Part shown: positions 1 to 8,175 of the stretch, in pieces | How the letters are laid out: every line of letters starts with the position of its first letter | How positions within the stretch are numbered: position 1 is the stretch's first letter | Origin: Bacillus sp. FJAT-49736 | GTDB lineage: Bacteria > Bacillota > Bacilli > Bacillales > Bacillaceae_C | Direction: 5' to 3' | Assembly: GCF_018343615.1 (NCBI RefSeq) | Contig: NZ_JAGYPI010000001.1 | Span: 124,001-188,000 of the forward strand | Length of the DNA stretch: 64,000 bases | Translations under genes and position numbers: made by a program | Notes under the pieces: generated by a model | Seen by the model: the letters and a program-made list of their open reading frames with translations, nothing else | Told to the model about the DNA's origin: nothing | The model's database searches: none

Positions 1-2
1 GA

Positions 3-389
3 AGGACCACTGTCCGAATGTCTCGGGTAAAGGGGCGCATTGACGATATGATCATTGTTCGAGGAGTCAATGTTTTTCCATCTGAAATAGAACATCATTT
101 GATTCAAATAAAAGAACTGGCACCACATTATCAATTACATCTTCATAGAACATCCTCATTAGACGAAGTAGAACTGCATGTAGAAATAAAAGAAGATCTA
201 TATCACACAACATCTCAGAATGTTAACTCTCCCATTATACAAACCTTAAAAGCAGAAATTCAGGAAAAAATGAAATCTTATTGTTATGTCACGATGAAGG
301 TTGTTTTACTGCCTCCAAAAAGCATTCAGCGTTCAGAAGGTAAGGCGGTTAGAATAATAGATCATCGTAAACAGGAAGTAAATAAATAA
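3..389 (+). CDS. paaK: Phenylacetate-CoA ligase, C-terminal fragment (window edge)
   Basis: The reading frame is open from base 3, so the gene starts outside the window and only about 128 C-terminal residues are present. The fragment has the R-V-K-G-R-I-D-D-M-I-I-V-R-G-V-N-V-F-P-S hinge typical of the C-terminal subdomain of PaaK-type adenylate-forming ligases. The family activates phenylacetate to phenylacetyl-CoA with ATP in the cytosol, the entry step of the aerobic phenylacetate pathway. Position immediately before paaABCD supports the call. The stop is about 54 bp before the paaA start, compatible with one operon. Confidence 0.88.
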   Translation, partial: RTTVRMSRVKGRIDDMIIVRGVNVFPSEIEHHLIQIKELAPHYQLHLHRTSSLDEVELHVEIKEDLYHTTSQNVNSPIIQTLKAEIQEKMKSYCYVTMKVVLLPPKSIQRSEGKAVRIIDHRKQEVNK

Positions 390-442
390 AATAACAACAT
401 TGTAATCGAAAATAGATCGTGAAAAGAAGAAAGGGGATAGAC

Positions 443-1408
443 ATGAGTACAGTCGATTTTTCCAAATTGACAGAGGCTGAAAAGCTGGAGCAGTTTATGG
501 AGCGAATTGAAAACGGGGAGAAAATTGAGGCAGATGACTGGATGCCGGATGAATACCGAATGGTGCTAGTTAAACTTATTTCCATGCATGGTATTAGTGA
601 GATTATGGGAGCGCTTCCGGAAAAGGAATGGGTTCCAAAAGCTCCATCCTTAAGGAAAAAACTCGGGATAATGGCAAAGGTACAGGATGAGATGGGACAT
701 GGACAGCTGTTGCTTAGAGTAGTGGAGGACCTTATTGAACCATTGGGAAAAAACAGAGAGGACATTATGGAGGATCTTTTGAATGGTGATTTAAAATTCC
801 ACAACGTCTTTCACATGGAGGCTCCAACTTGGGCGGATGCCGGTATTATTGCCTGGCTTGTCGATGGAGCGGCGATCATGACACAAACAAATATGCTTCA
901 AGCTTCTTATGGTCCATATGCTCGTGCCTTACAGCGCATTTGTGCCGAAGAGGTATTTCATGCCCAACATGGTGAATCCATCATTATGGCATTAGCAGAG
1001 GGTTCGGAACAACAAAGAGAGATGCTGCAGGAAGCGTTAGACCGCTGGTGGACATCCTTATTAATGTTCTTTGGTCCTGCAAGCTCGGAAACAACAGGTT
1101 CCTCTAAGCAAGATACAACCATTAAATACAAAATCCGAACGAAAACAAATGAACAATTACGCCAGGATTTTTTTACAAAATATGTTCCTAGAGTATTGGC
1201 GCTAGGCTTTAAATTGCCAGACGAAACGATGTATTTTGATGAGGAGCAGGGGAAATGGATCTATCAGCAGCCAGATTGGGCGGAATTTAAAAAGATTATT
1301 TCTAATAAAGGTCCTAAATCACAGTCAAGATTGCAACTTAGAAGAATGGCTTTTGAAAATAGCCGCTGGGTTCGTGAGGCATTAGGAAAGACAAGTAACG
1401 CAATTTAA
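443..1408 (+). CDS. paaA: 1,2-phenylacetyl-CoA epoxidase subunit A
   Basis: Catalytic subunit of the multicomponent monooxygenase that epoxidises the ring of phenylacetyl-CoA. The 321-residue product is a ferritin-like helical protein with two E-x-x-H diiron motifs, E83-M-G-H86 and E170-V-F-H173, and the family's usual length. An upstream in-frame GTG at 419 exists, but the ATG at 443 follows an AAGGGG ribosome-binding site at normal distance and gives the standard N-terminus. First of four adjacent epoxidase genes (paaA, B, C, D). Confidence 0.95.
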   Translation: MSTVDFSKLTEAEKLEQFMERIENGEKIEADDWMPDEYRMVLVKLISMHGISEIMGALPEKEWVPKAPSLRKKLGIMAKVQDEMGHGQLLLRVVEDLIEPLGKNREDIMEDLLNGDLKFHNVFHMEAPTWADAGIIAWLVDGAAIMTQTNMLQASYGPYARALQRICAEEVFHAQHGESIIMALAEGSEQQREMLQEALDRWWTSLLMFFGPASSETTGSSKQDTTIKYKIRTKTNEQLRQDFFTKYVPRVLALGFKLPDETMYFDEEQGKWIYQQPDWAEFKKIISNKGPKSQSRLQLRRMAFENSRWVREALGKTSNAI

Positions 1409-1426
1409 GGAAAGGATGAGATTTTT

Positions 1427-1807
1427 TTGCAGAACGCAGATTTTTACCATGTTTTTGAAGTGTTTAGTAAAAGGAATCATAAATCTGATTTTCAGCATCA
1501 ATTTAGTTTGCTTGCTCCTAACGATGAAATGGCACTTGTTATGGCACAGGAAAATTTTATGCGAAGAGAGCCGGTAGTAGATATTTGGGTTGTGAAGAGA
1601 TCCGATATATCGAAATTGAAGCCAGAGGAAAAAAAGGCATTAGAACGGTTAGATAACAAGGAATATCGACTAACAAAAGGCTATGGATATTTGAAGAAGA
1701 AATGGCGCAAATATGAGCAGCAGGTATTAGATGAGAAGGAAATCATGTCATGGGGAGGGGAACAACGTGGTCCAAATCACAACACCAGAAGAAGCAATTC
1801 AAAATAA
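1427..1807 (+). CDS. paaB: 1,2-phenylacetyl-CoA epoxidase subunit B
   Basis: Small structural subunit (126 residues) that bridges the epoxidase complex. The N-terminus F-Y-H-V-F-E-V-F and the run A-Q-E-N-F-M-R-R-E-P-V are typical of PaaB. It starts at a TTG preceded by AAGGATGAG and lies 18 bp after paaA. Its 3' end overlaps the start of paaC by about 40 bp, indicating translational coupling. The C-terminal tail (after about residue 110) is coded where the paaC ribosome-binding site lies and looks like low-constraint sequence. Confidence 0.92.
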   Translation: MQNADFYHVFEVFSKRNHKSDFQHQFSLLAPNDEMALVMAQENFMRREPVVDIWVVKRSDISKLKPEEKKALERLDNKEYRLTKGYGYLKKKWRKYEQQVLDEKEIMSWGGEQRGPNHNTRRSNSK

Positions 1808-2591
1808 TGAATATAAGACTGCCTTAATAGAGCTCTTATATCAGTTGGCAGACGATGACTTTATCCTTTCCTTTCGAGGTTCGGAATGGCTGGGATTAGC
1901 TCCGCATATAGAAGAAGACATTGCGTATGCATCGATTAACCAGGCAACCATGGGGCATGCAGTAATGTACTATGAATTGCTTGAGGCACTGGGCGAAGGG
2001 CTGGCAGATGAGCTTGCCCATGGAAGAAAGGGATCGGAAAGAAAAAATGCCATCTTGCTGGAGCTGATGAATGGTAGCGGGTCTTATCTGGAGAACCCAA
2101 GCTATGATTGGGCGTTTACAGTCGTCAGACACTATTTCTATGATGTATACAAAAAACTAAAATTGGAATCTCTTAAGCAATCATCCTATCTGCCATTAGC
2201 GCAGGCAGCTACAAAAATTAAGATGGAGCAATTTTATCATATACTGCATTGGAGAGTATGGTTTAACCAGCTCGTTCAAAGCGGTGGAGAAGCAAAAACA
2301 AGAATGCAAGCAGCAATTCAAAAGGTATGGGATGAATTTGCCGGAGTACTTTCCTATGGGACACATAGCCTGGACTTTTCAAAATATAATTTAATAGAAG
2401 AAGAGCAGCTTTTTAAGGAAAAATGGGAAGCGGAAATGAAACAAATCTTTGAGCAAAATGACTTGGTATATCCGGGATTTCCGAATGCGAAAAAAGGGGA
2501 TGGTCGTTCGGGCGAACATACGAAAGATTTGGACCAGGCATTAGCCGTTCTTAGTGAGGTTTATAATCTCGACCCGCAAGCAGCGTGGTAG
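1767..2591 (+). CDS. paaC: 1,2-phenylacetyl-CoA epoxidase subunit C
   Basis: Ferritin-like structural partner of PaaA (274 residues). The sequence is typical of PaaC: an all-helical protein with L-L-Y-Q-L-A-D-D-D-F near the N-terminus and a conserved G-S-E-W-L-G-L-A-P-H-I-E-E-D-I-A block. I chose the GTG at 1767 because a strong GGGGAGGGG site sits 6 bp upstream. The longer in-frame ATG at 1731 has no such site and would give a basic, unusual N-terminus. The start lies inside the end of paaB. Confidence 0.92.
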   Translation: MVQITTPEEAIQNNEYKTALIELLYQLADDDFILSFRGSEWLGLAPHIEEDIAYASINQATMGHAVMYYELLEALGEGLADELAHGRKGSERKNAILLELMNGSGSYLENPSYDWAFTVVRHYFYDVYKKLKLESLKQSSYLPLAQAATKIKMEQFYHILHWRVWFNQLVQSGGEAKTRMQAAIQKVWDEFAGVLSYGTHSLDFSKYNLIEEEQLFKEKWEAEMKQIFEQNDLVYPGFPNAKKGDGRSGEHTKDLDQALAVLSEVYNLDPQAAW

Positions 2592-2607
2592 GAAAGGTGA
2601 GGGAGTA

Positions 2608-3108
2608 GTGGATGTGCTAGAAACATTACAAAAGAAAGTTTTATCAGCATTGGAGAGTGTTACAGATCCTGAAATACCCTCAGTAAGTGTGATAGATCTT
2701 GGGATGATTGAGGATGTATTCGTAGCGCCTGAGGGAACGGTGAAAATCAAGGCATTACCGACCTTTGTAGGCTGTCCGGCGCTAGAAATAATAAAGAAAA
2801 ACATAATGGAAGCCATTGAGAAGGTGGAAAACATTACGAATGTAGAAGTAGAATTTGTCCTTGATCCTCCTTGGACCTCAGATAGAATTTCTGAGAATGG
2901 CAAAGTAAATTTAAAGAAATTTGGTATAGCTCCGCCTCCGGTATTTTTGGAGGAGGCAGCGATGTGGGATGTGGAATGCCCATATTGCGGATCTCATTAT
3001 ACAACGATGGAAAACATATTTGGCCCAACTGCCTGCAGAAGTATTTTATATTGTAAAAGCTGCAAAAATCCATTTGAGGCAATGAAGCCAATATCAAATT
3101 TAATGTAA
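2608..3108 (+). CDS. paaD: 1,2-phenylacetyl-CoA epoxidase maturation protein D
   Basis: PaaD is an accessory protein of the MIP18/DUF59 iron-sulfur assembly class, needed for epoxidase function. Residues 1-95 carry the DUF59 fold with D-P-E-I-P-S-V-S-V-I-D-L-G and the G-C-P-A loop. The C-terminus is a zinc ribbon with C-P-Y-C and C-K-S-C. GTG at 2608 follows AAAGGTGA by 7 bp and is the likely start; a GTG at 2614 is an alternative. The gap to paaC is 16 bp. No PaaE reductase gene follows, so the electron donor for the epoxidase must be encoded elsewhere. Confidence 0.9.
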   Translation: MDVLETLQKKVLSALESVTDPEIPSVSVIDLGMIEDVFVAPEGTVKIKALPTFVGCPALEIIKKNIMEAIEKVENITNVEVEFVLDPPWTSDRISENGKVNLKKFGIAPPPVFLEEAAMWDVECPYCGSHYTTMENIFGPTACRSILYCKSCKNPFEAMKPISNLM

Positions 3109-3203
3109 ATTTTGAAGAAAAAAATATCTGTAACAATGACTTATCAATATTGGATAAGCGCTATATATACGAAAATAGCAATCTAAAAAATTGGAGAGGA
3201 TGT

Positions 3204-3503
3204 ATGCATATGTATAAAATGATCGCACTATTTAAAAAGCCTGAGGACACGGAGAAATTTGACCATTATTATTTTGAAACTCATATTCCATTGACTGAAA
3301 AAATACCGGGACTTAGAAAAGTAGAAATTACCAAGATGACTGGTTCAAGTCCTTACTATTTGATGTGTGAAATGTATTATGACAGCAAGGAAGCGTTTAA
3401 GGAGGCATCGAAAACAGAGGAGTCAAAAGCATCAGGCAAGGATGTTATGTCTTTTGCAGGTGATCTAGTTACATTTATGTTTGGTGAAGAAGTAAATGGC
3501 TGA
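3204..3503 (+). CDS. EthD-family small protein in the paa operon
   Basis: A 99-residue protein resembling the EthD ferredoxin-like fold: M-I-A-L-F-K-K-P followed by F-D-H-Y-Y-F-E-T-H-I-P-L, with K-V-E-I-T-K and Y-Y-L-M-C-E-M-Y-Y later. EthD-like proteins accompany several oxygenases and degradative dehydrogenases, and their biochemical roles vary. The start at 3204 is preceded by GGAGAGG (4 bp); ATG 3210 is the alternative. The stop overlaps the paaF start by 8 bp, so it belongs to the operon. Its role here is unknown. Confidence 0.75.
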   Translation: MHMYKMIALFKKPEDTEKFDHYYFETHIPLTEKIPGLRKVEITKMTGSSPYYLMCEMYYDSKEAFKEASKTEESKASGKDVMSFAGDLVTFMFGEEVNG

Positions 3504-4272
3504 TTACGAATTCATACAAGTGGAGGAGAAAAATCAGCTTGGCTTGATTATTCTAAATCGTCCCGAGGTATTGAATGCCTTAAATCGCAAAATGGTCCAT
3601 GAAATTGTTCAGGCCATGGAGAGTTTTGAACAAAAAAATCATATTCGTGTAATTATTTTATACGGATATGGCAGGGCATTCGCGGCTGGGGCAGATATTG
3701 AAGAAATGGCTGCAGATAATCCCATTAGTCTGGAACTATTGAATCAATTTGCCGAGTGGGACCGTCTTACCTTCATTAAAAAGCCTGTAATTTGTGCCGT
3801 GCATGGGTTTGCCCTTGGAGGTGGATTTGAGCTAGCCCTCGCCTGTGATTTGTTATTTGCCGCAGAGGATTCAAAATTTGGATTTCCCGAGGTTAATTTA
3901 GCCGTTATGCCGGGAGCTGGTGGAACACAAAGACTTACGAAACTTATGGGAAAAACGAAAGCATTGGAATGGCTTTGGTCTGGAGAAATGATGACTGCTT
4001 CGGAGGCTGCCCATTTTGGTGTTGTAAATAAGGTTTTTCCAAAGGAAGTATTAATGGAGGAAACGATCAGATATGCTGAAATGCTTGCAAATAAGCCTCC
4101 ACTTTCCCTTCGGCTGATCAAAGAGTCCGTCTCGAAGGCAGTAGATTATTCCGTCTATGAAGGAATGCAATTGGAAAGAAAAAATTTTTATTTGCTCTTT
4201 GCCTCCGAGGATCAAAAGGAAGGTATGAATGCGTTTATGGAAAAGAGAAAGCCAAATTTCAAGGGACAATAA
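3496..4272 (+). CDS. paaF: Enoyl-CoA hydratase (2,3-dehydroadipyl-CoA hydratase)
   Basis: Crotonase-family hydratase, 258 residues, the family's normal length. It shows the oxyanion-hole blocks A-A-G-A-D-I-E-E and H-G-F-A-L-G-G-G-F-E-L-A and the catalytic-glutamate region G-F-P-E-V-N-L-A-V-M-P-G-A-G-G. In the phenylacetate pathway PaaF hydrates 2,3-dehydroadipyl-CoA during beta-oxidation of the opened ring. It is the first of two adjacent crotonases. Assignment as PaaF rather than PaaG rests on the intact glutamate region and on order. Confidence 0.85.
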   Translation: MADYEFIQVEEKNQLGLIILNRPEVLNALNRKMVHEIVQAMESFEQKNHIRVIILYGYGRAFAAGADIEEMAADNPISLELLNQFAEWDRLTFIKKPVICAVHGFALGGGFELALACDLLFAAEDSKFGFPEVNLAVMPGAGGTQRLTKLMGKTKALEWLWSGEMMTASEAAHFGVVNKVFPKEVLMEETIRYAEMLANKPPLSLRLIKESVSKAVDYSVYEGMQLERKNFYLLFASEDQKEGMNAFMEKRKPNFKGQ

Positions 4273-4285
4273 AGGTGGGGTAAGG

Positions 4286-5059
4286 ATGTTTGAGACAATA
4301 CTTTACGAAGTAAGAAATCACATAGCATGGATCACCATGAATCGTCCGGATAAATTAAACGCATTTAACGGAAAGATGAAAGAAGAAATTACGAGGTCTG
4401 TCAAACTAGCAGCAGGTGATGCTGAAGTGAGGGCAATAGTGATTACTGGGGCAGGCAGAGCATTCTGTTCCGGCCAGGATCTTCAAGATGTGGACGTCGA
4501 TACAGATTATGGAGACCACATCCGGAAATATTATAATCCAATGATCAGACAGTTGGCGTCAACAGAAAAGCCAATTATTGCAGCTGTAAATGGAACAGCT
4601 GCTGGTGCTGGAATGAGCCTGGCACTTGCCTGTGATTTTAGGTTAGCTTCAACGAAAGCCAGCTTCATAGAAGCCTTCATTCATGTTGGACTGGTACCGG
4701 ATTCAGGAAACTTTTATTATCTGCCAAGAATGGTTGGTCACGCAAAAGCGTTGGAGCTTTCCATTTTAGGGGAGAAGATATCAGCTGAGACAGCTAAGGA
4801 ATTTGGTCTTGTAACTTCGGTTATCCCAGTAGAGAATTGGGAACCAGAGGTGGAAAACTTTGCAATAAGGTTAGCTAATATGCCAACAAAAACAATTGGT
4901 TTAATTAAGCGTTATATGTATCAGAGCTGGGAATCGAATCTTTATGAAATGCTGGAAAAGGAAGCATATGCTCAAAAAATTGCAGGACAAACGATCGACC
5001 ATAAAGAAGGGATAGCAGCGTTTCTGGAAAAGCGGAAGCCTCATTTTAAAGGGGAATAA
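4286..5059 (+). CDS. paaG: Ring-1,2-epoxyphenylacetyl-CoA isomerase
   Basis: Second crotonase-family enzyme, 257 residues, with A-F-C-S-G-Q-D-L and N-G-T-A-A-G-A-G-M-S-L-A oxyanion blocks and V-G-L-V-P-D-S-G in the active-site region. The P-D-S-G variant matches PaaG-type isomerases, which convert the ring epoxide to oxepin-CoA. An upstream in-frame ATG at 4229 would overlap paaF; ATG 4286 follows AAGGTGGGGTAAGG and gives the canonical N-terminus. It sits 13 bp after paaF. Confidence 0.87.
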   Translation: MFETILYEVRNHIAWITMNRPDKLNAFNGKMKEEITRSVKLAAGDAEVRAIVITGAGRAFCSGQDLQDVDVDTDYGDHIRKYYNPMIRQLASTEKPIIAAVNGTAAGAGMSLALACDFRLASTKASFIEAFIHVGLVPDSGNFYYLPRMVGHAKALELSILGEKISAETAKEFGLVTSVIPVENWEPEVENFAIRLANMPTKTIGLIKRYMYQSWESNLYEMLEKEAYAQKIAGQTIDHKEGIAAFLEKRKPHFKGE

Positions 5060-5072
5060 GGAGGAGTATCGG

Positions 5073-5936
5073 TTGATTCAACAAATTGCAGTTATCGGCT
5101 CCGGTGTTATGGGAAGGGGAATAGCCTATACAGCTGCCATTAGCGGGTTTACAGTGAAGCTCTTTGATGTGATGGAAGATGCGCTATCCAATGCGCAGGC
5201 ACAAATTGAAAAGATTTTTGCCAAAGGAATAGAGCGGAATAAAATAACCCACGAACAAATGGAAATGGCAAAAAGCAACCTTACCTATATGACCAGCTTT
5301 GAAGATGCAGTACAAGAGGCGGATCTAATCATTGAAGCGGTCCCGGAAAAGATAGAGATTAAGAAAGACGTCTTTGAAAGAATGGAAAATCTTGCTCCAG
5401 CACATTGTATTTTTGCATCGAATACCTCGACAATGAGTCCAACTGAACTAGGGGCTTTCACAAAAAGACCAAATAAAGTCATTGCGATGCATTTCTTTAA
5501 TCCTGTTCATAAAATGCCTCTAATTGAAATTGTTAAAGGCTTGGAAACAGATGATGAGACAGCAAATATTATTAAAATGACTGCGGAACAAATGGGGAAA
5601 GAGACGGTAATTGTCCATGAATTTCCTGGCTTTGTAACAAGCAGAATAAGTGCTCTTGTAGGAAATGAAGCATTTTATATGCTCCAGGAGGGAATTGGTA
5701 CTCCCGAGGATATTGATAAAGCAATTAAACTTGGTCTAAATTATCCGATGGGTCCTTTTGAACTGGCGGATTTAGTCGGCCTAGATACTAGACTTAATAA
5801 TCTTCAATATTTGCATAAAACTCTTGGTGAGAAATACCGCCCGGCTCCATTGCTTATACAGTACGTGAAAGCTGGTCGCCTTGGCAGAAAGACTGGGAGA
5901 GGCGTATATGATTATGCGAGCAGGAGTGATCAGTAA
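5073..5936 (+). CDS. paaH: 3-hydroxyacyl-CoA dehydrogenase
   Basis: NAD-dependent 3-hydroxyacyl-CoA dehydrogenase of 287 residues. The N-terminal Rossmann domain has G-S-G-V-M-G-R-G, followed by S-N-T-S-T and the catalytic region H-F-F-N-P-V-H-K-M-P-L. The C-terminal domain ends with the family's R-K-T-G-R-G-V-Y-D-Y. In this operon it would oxidise 3-hydroxyadipyl-CoA. TTG start with GGAGGAG upstream. The TAA stop shares its last base with the ATG of paaJ, so the two are coupled. Confidence 0.9.
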   Translation: MIQQIAVIGSGVMGRGIAYTAAISGFTVKLFDVMEDALSNAQAQIEKIFAKGIERNKITHEQMEMAKSNLTYMTSFEDAVQEADLIIEAVPEKIEIKKDVFERMENLAPAHCIFASNTSTMSPTELGAFTKRPNKVIAMHFFNPVHKMPLIEIVKGLETDDETANIIKMTAEQMGKETVIVHEFPGFVTSRISALVGNEAFYMLQEGIGTPEDIDKAIKLGLNYPMGPFELADLVGLDTRLNNLQYLHKTLGEKYRPAPLLIQYVKAGRLGRKTGRGVYDYASRSDQ

Positions 5937-7135
5937 TGGAGAATGTAGTTATAGTAGATGCCGTTCGAACACCAATTGGAAGATATAAGGGTGCTTTTAA
6001 GAGCATCAGACCAGATGACCTTGGAGCAATTGTTATTAAAGCATTAGTAGACAGAAATCCTGAGCTTCCTGTTCATGAAATTGAAGAGATAGTGTTTGGG
6101 AATGCCAATCAAGCGGGAGAAGATAATCGAAATGTTGCAAGAATGTCTGCTTTATTAGCAGGCTTGCCAGTAGAAACGGCAGCTACGACTATTAATCGAC
6201 TATGCGGCTCCGGGCTGGATGCGGTAAATTATGCTGCAAGGGCGATCGCTTTAGGGGACGGGGATATTTTTATTGCAGGTGGAACCGAAAGTATGACAAG
6301 GGCACCATTTGTGATGGGAAAAGCCGAATCTGAGTTTCCACGCGGAAATATGGAGCTTTATGATACAACAATTGGATGGCGTTTTGTGAATCCTCGTTTA
6401 AAGGAGATGTATGGAATAGAGTCCATGCCAGAAACGGCAGAAAATGTTGCGAAAAGATTTAACATTTCTCGCGAGGCACAGGATCAATTTGCCTATGAGA
6501 GCCAAATGAAAGCGAAAGCCGCTATTGCCAAGGGGTTATTTTATAAGGAAATCGTACCAGTTACAGTAACCGATAAAAAAGGCAATAAGACCGAGGTTAG
6601 TTTGGATGAACATCCTCGCCCAAGCACAACCTTAGAAGGCTTAGCAAAATTAAAGCCGCTATTTGAGGAAGGGACTGTCACAGCAGGCAATTCCTCCGGT
6701 GTAAATGATGGGGCTGCCGCTTTATTATTAATGAGCGAGACGAAAGCAAAGGAACTTGGCATTAAACCACTAGCTAAGTATCGAAATAGTGCAGTTGCTG
6801 GCCTCGATCCTGCTGTGATGGGATTAGGACCTATTTTTGCAACGAGAAAGGTGTTAAAGAGAGCTGGAGTCGACGTAAAGGACATCCAATTAATGGAGCT
6901 GAATGAAGCCTTTGCCTCGCAATCAATCGAATGTATAAAGCAGCTCGAAGTAAGTCCTGACATAGTAAATGTTAATGGAGGCGCCATTGCATTTGGCCAT
7001 CCGTTAGGTGCAAGCGGTGCAAGGATTTTAACCACTTTGCTATATGAAATGAAACGAAGGAATACGGAACTTGGGCTTGCAACGATGTGCATCGGAGTTG
7101 GTCAAGGTATTGCAACGATAGTAGAAAACATGTAA
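5936..7135 (+). CDS. paaJ: 3-oxoadipyl-CoA/acetyl-CoA thiolase
   Basis: Thiolase of 399 residues with the acylated-cysteine region N-R-L-C-G-S-G-L-D-A (about residue 90), the G-G-A-I-A-F-G-H-P-L-G-A-S-G-A-R block and the second catalytic cysteine in M-C-I-G-V-G-Q-G. PaaJ-type enzymes cleave 3-oxoadipyl-CoA, and also 3-oxo-5,6-dehydrosuberyl-CoA, to release acetyl-CoA. Last enzyme gene of the operon; the paaX promoter lies directly downstream. Confidence 0.9.
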   Translation: MENVVIVDAVRTPIGRYKGAFKSIRPDDLGAIVIKALVDRNPELPVHEIEEIVFGNANQAGEDNRNVARMSALLAGLPVETAATTINRLCGSGLDAVNYAARAIALGDGDIFIAGGTESMTRAPFVMGKAESEFPRGNMELYDTTIGWRFVNPRLKEMYGIESMPETAENVAKRFNISREAQDQFAYESQMKAKAAIAKGLFYKEIVPVTVTDKKGNKTEVSLDEHPRPSTTLEGLAKLKPLFEEGTVTAGNSSGVNDGAAALLLMSETKAKELGIKPLAKYRNSAVAGLDPAVMGLGPIFATRKVLKRAGVDVKDIQLMELNEAFASQSIECIKQLEVSPDIVNVNGGAIAFGHPLGASGARILTTLLYEMKRRNTELGLATMCIGVGQGIATIVENM

Positions 7136-7148
7136 AGAAATGAGGATT

Positions 7149-7184
7149 CTCGAAAATTGCTGTTCATTGTCGAAATGTTTCGAG
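7149..7184. promoter_or_regulatory. Operator-like palindrome over the paaX promoter
   Basis: A perfect palindrome TCGAAATGTTTCGA (7170-7183) overlaps the -35 and spacer. An additional CTCGAAA at 7149-7155 pairs with TTTCGAG at 7178-7184. The position suggests a repressor site controlling paaX, possibly autoregulation. The binding protein is inferred, not shown. Confidence 0.45.
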
Positions 7185-7195
7185 TTTGATAGAAT
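7167..7195 (+). promoter_or_regulatory. Candidate paaX promoter
   Basis: TTGTCG at 7167 and TAGAAT at 7190 are separated by exactly 17 bp, a good vegetative (sigma-A) arrangement about 65 bp before the paaX start. It would let the repressor be made independently of the paa operon. Motif match only. Confidence 0.55.
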
Positions 7196-7260
7196 ACAAG
7201 CACGAAATGATTAGGAAGTTAATTAAGTAAATTATGATTAAAAAGGTAGTGAAGGAAAAC

Positions 7261-8154
7261 ATGAACAGCAGTTTAAATACAAGATCCATGATTTTCACCC
7301 TATATGGGGATTATATACGCCACTATGGCAATGAAATATGGATTGGCAGCCTAATTAGATTACTGAAGGAATTTGGACATAATGAACAGTCTGTCAGGGC
7401 AGCTGTTTCACGAATGTACAAACAGGGCTGGCTAGATTCCAGAAAAGAGGGGAACAAAAGCTATTATTACTTAACGGAACGTGGAATTGACAGGATGGAC
7501 GAGGCAGCAAAGCGAATATTTAAATTGAATCCGGAAAAGTGGGATGGGAAGTGGCGGATGCTGATTTACTCTATTCCCGAGGAAAAAAGAAATATCCGCG
7601 ATGAGCTGCGCAAAGAATTAATATGGAGTGGATTTGGCTCTATTGCAAACAGCAGCTTTATTTCCCCAAATGATTTAACAAAACAGGTTTATATGTTAAT
7701 GGATAAATATGATATTAAACAATATGTTCATTATTTTATTACAGAATATAACGGACCAAGGAAAAATGAAACACTTGTGAAAGAGTGTTGGGATTTAAGT
7801 GACATAAACCAACATTATAAAGATTTTATCGATTATTACAGTAGGAAGTATTTAGAAGACAAACAGAAAATTGCCGAAAATCAAATGTCACAAGCTGATT
7901 GCTTTGTAGAAAGAACGAAGCTGGTTCATGAATACAGAAAGTTTCTATTTATCGATCCCGGATTACCGGAGGAACTCCTTCCGAAAAAATGGCTCGGAAG
8001 TACGGCGGCCAGTTTATTTACGGACTATTATCGTGAACTAACGGAACCAGCATGTCAATTCTTCGAATCCGTTTTTCAAGATGGTAATGAATTAAAGCTA
8101 AAGGATAAAGAATTTGATATGTTTCACCATCCACTTATCATTGAAGAATCTTAG
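7261..8154 (+). CDS. paaX: PaaX-family phenylacetic acid degradation repressor
   Basis: Transcriptional regulator of 297 residues. The N-terminal winged helix has T-L-Y-G-D-Y-I and E-Q-S-V-R-A-A-V-S-R-M-Y-K-Q-G-W, the PaaX signature, followed by W-R-M-L-I-Y-S-I-P-E-E and a C-terminal PaaX domain with P-G-L-P-E-E-L-L-P-K-K-W-L-G. PaaX proteins repress paa genes and are released by phenylacetyl-CoA. ATG 7261 has GAAGGA upstream and is preferred over ATG 7234. Monocistronic placement with its own promoter fits a local regulator. Confidence 0.9.
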   Translation: MNSSLNTRSMIFTLYGDYIRHYGNEIWIGSLIRLLKEFGHNEQSVRAAVSRMYKQGWLDSRKEGNKSYYYLTERGIDRMDEAAKRIFKLNPEKWDGKWRMLIYSIPEEKRNIRDELRKELIWSGFGSIANSSFISPNDLTKQVYMLMDKYDIKQYVHYFITEYNGPRKNETLVKECWDLSDINQHYKDFIDYYSRKYLEDKQKIAENQMSQADCFVERTKLVHEYRKFLFIDPGLPEELLPKKWLGSTAASLFTDYYRELTEPACQFFESVFQDGNELKLKDKEFDMFHHPLIIEES

Positions 8155-8175
8155 TACACCAACGGGGGCAGTCAA

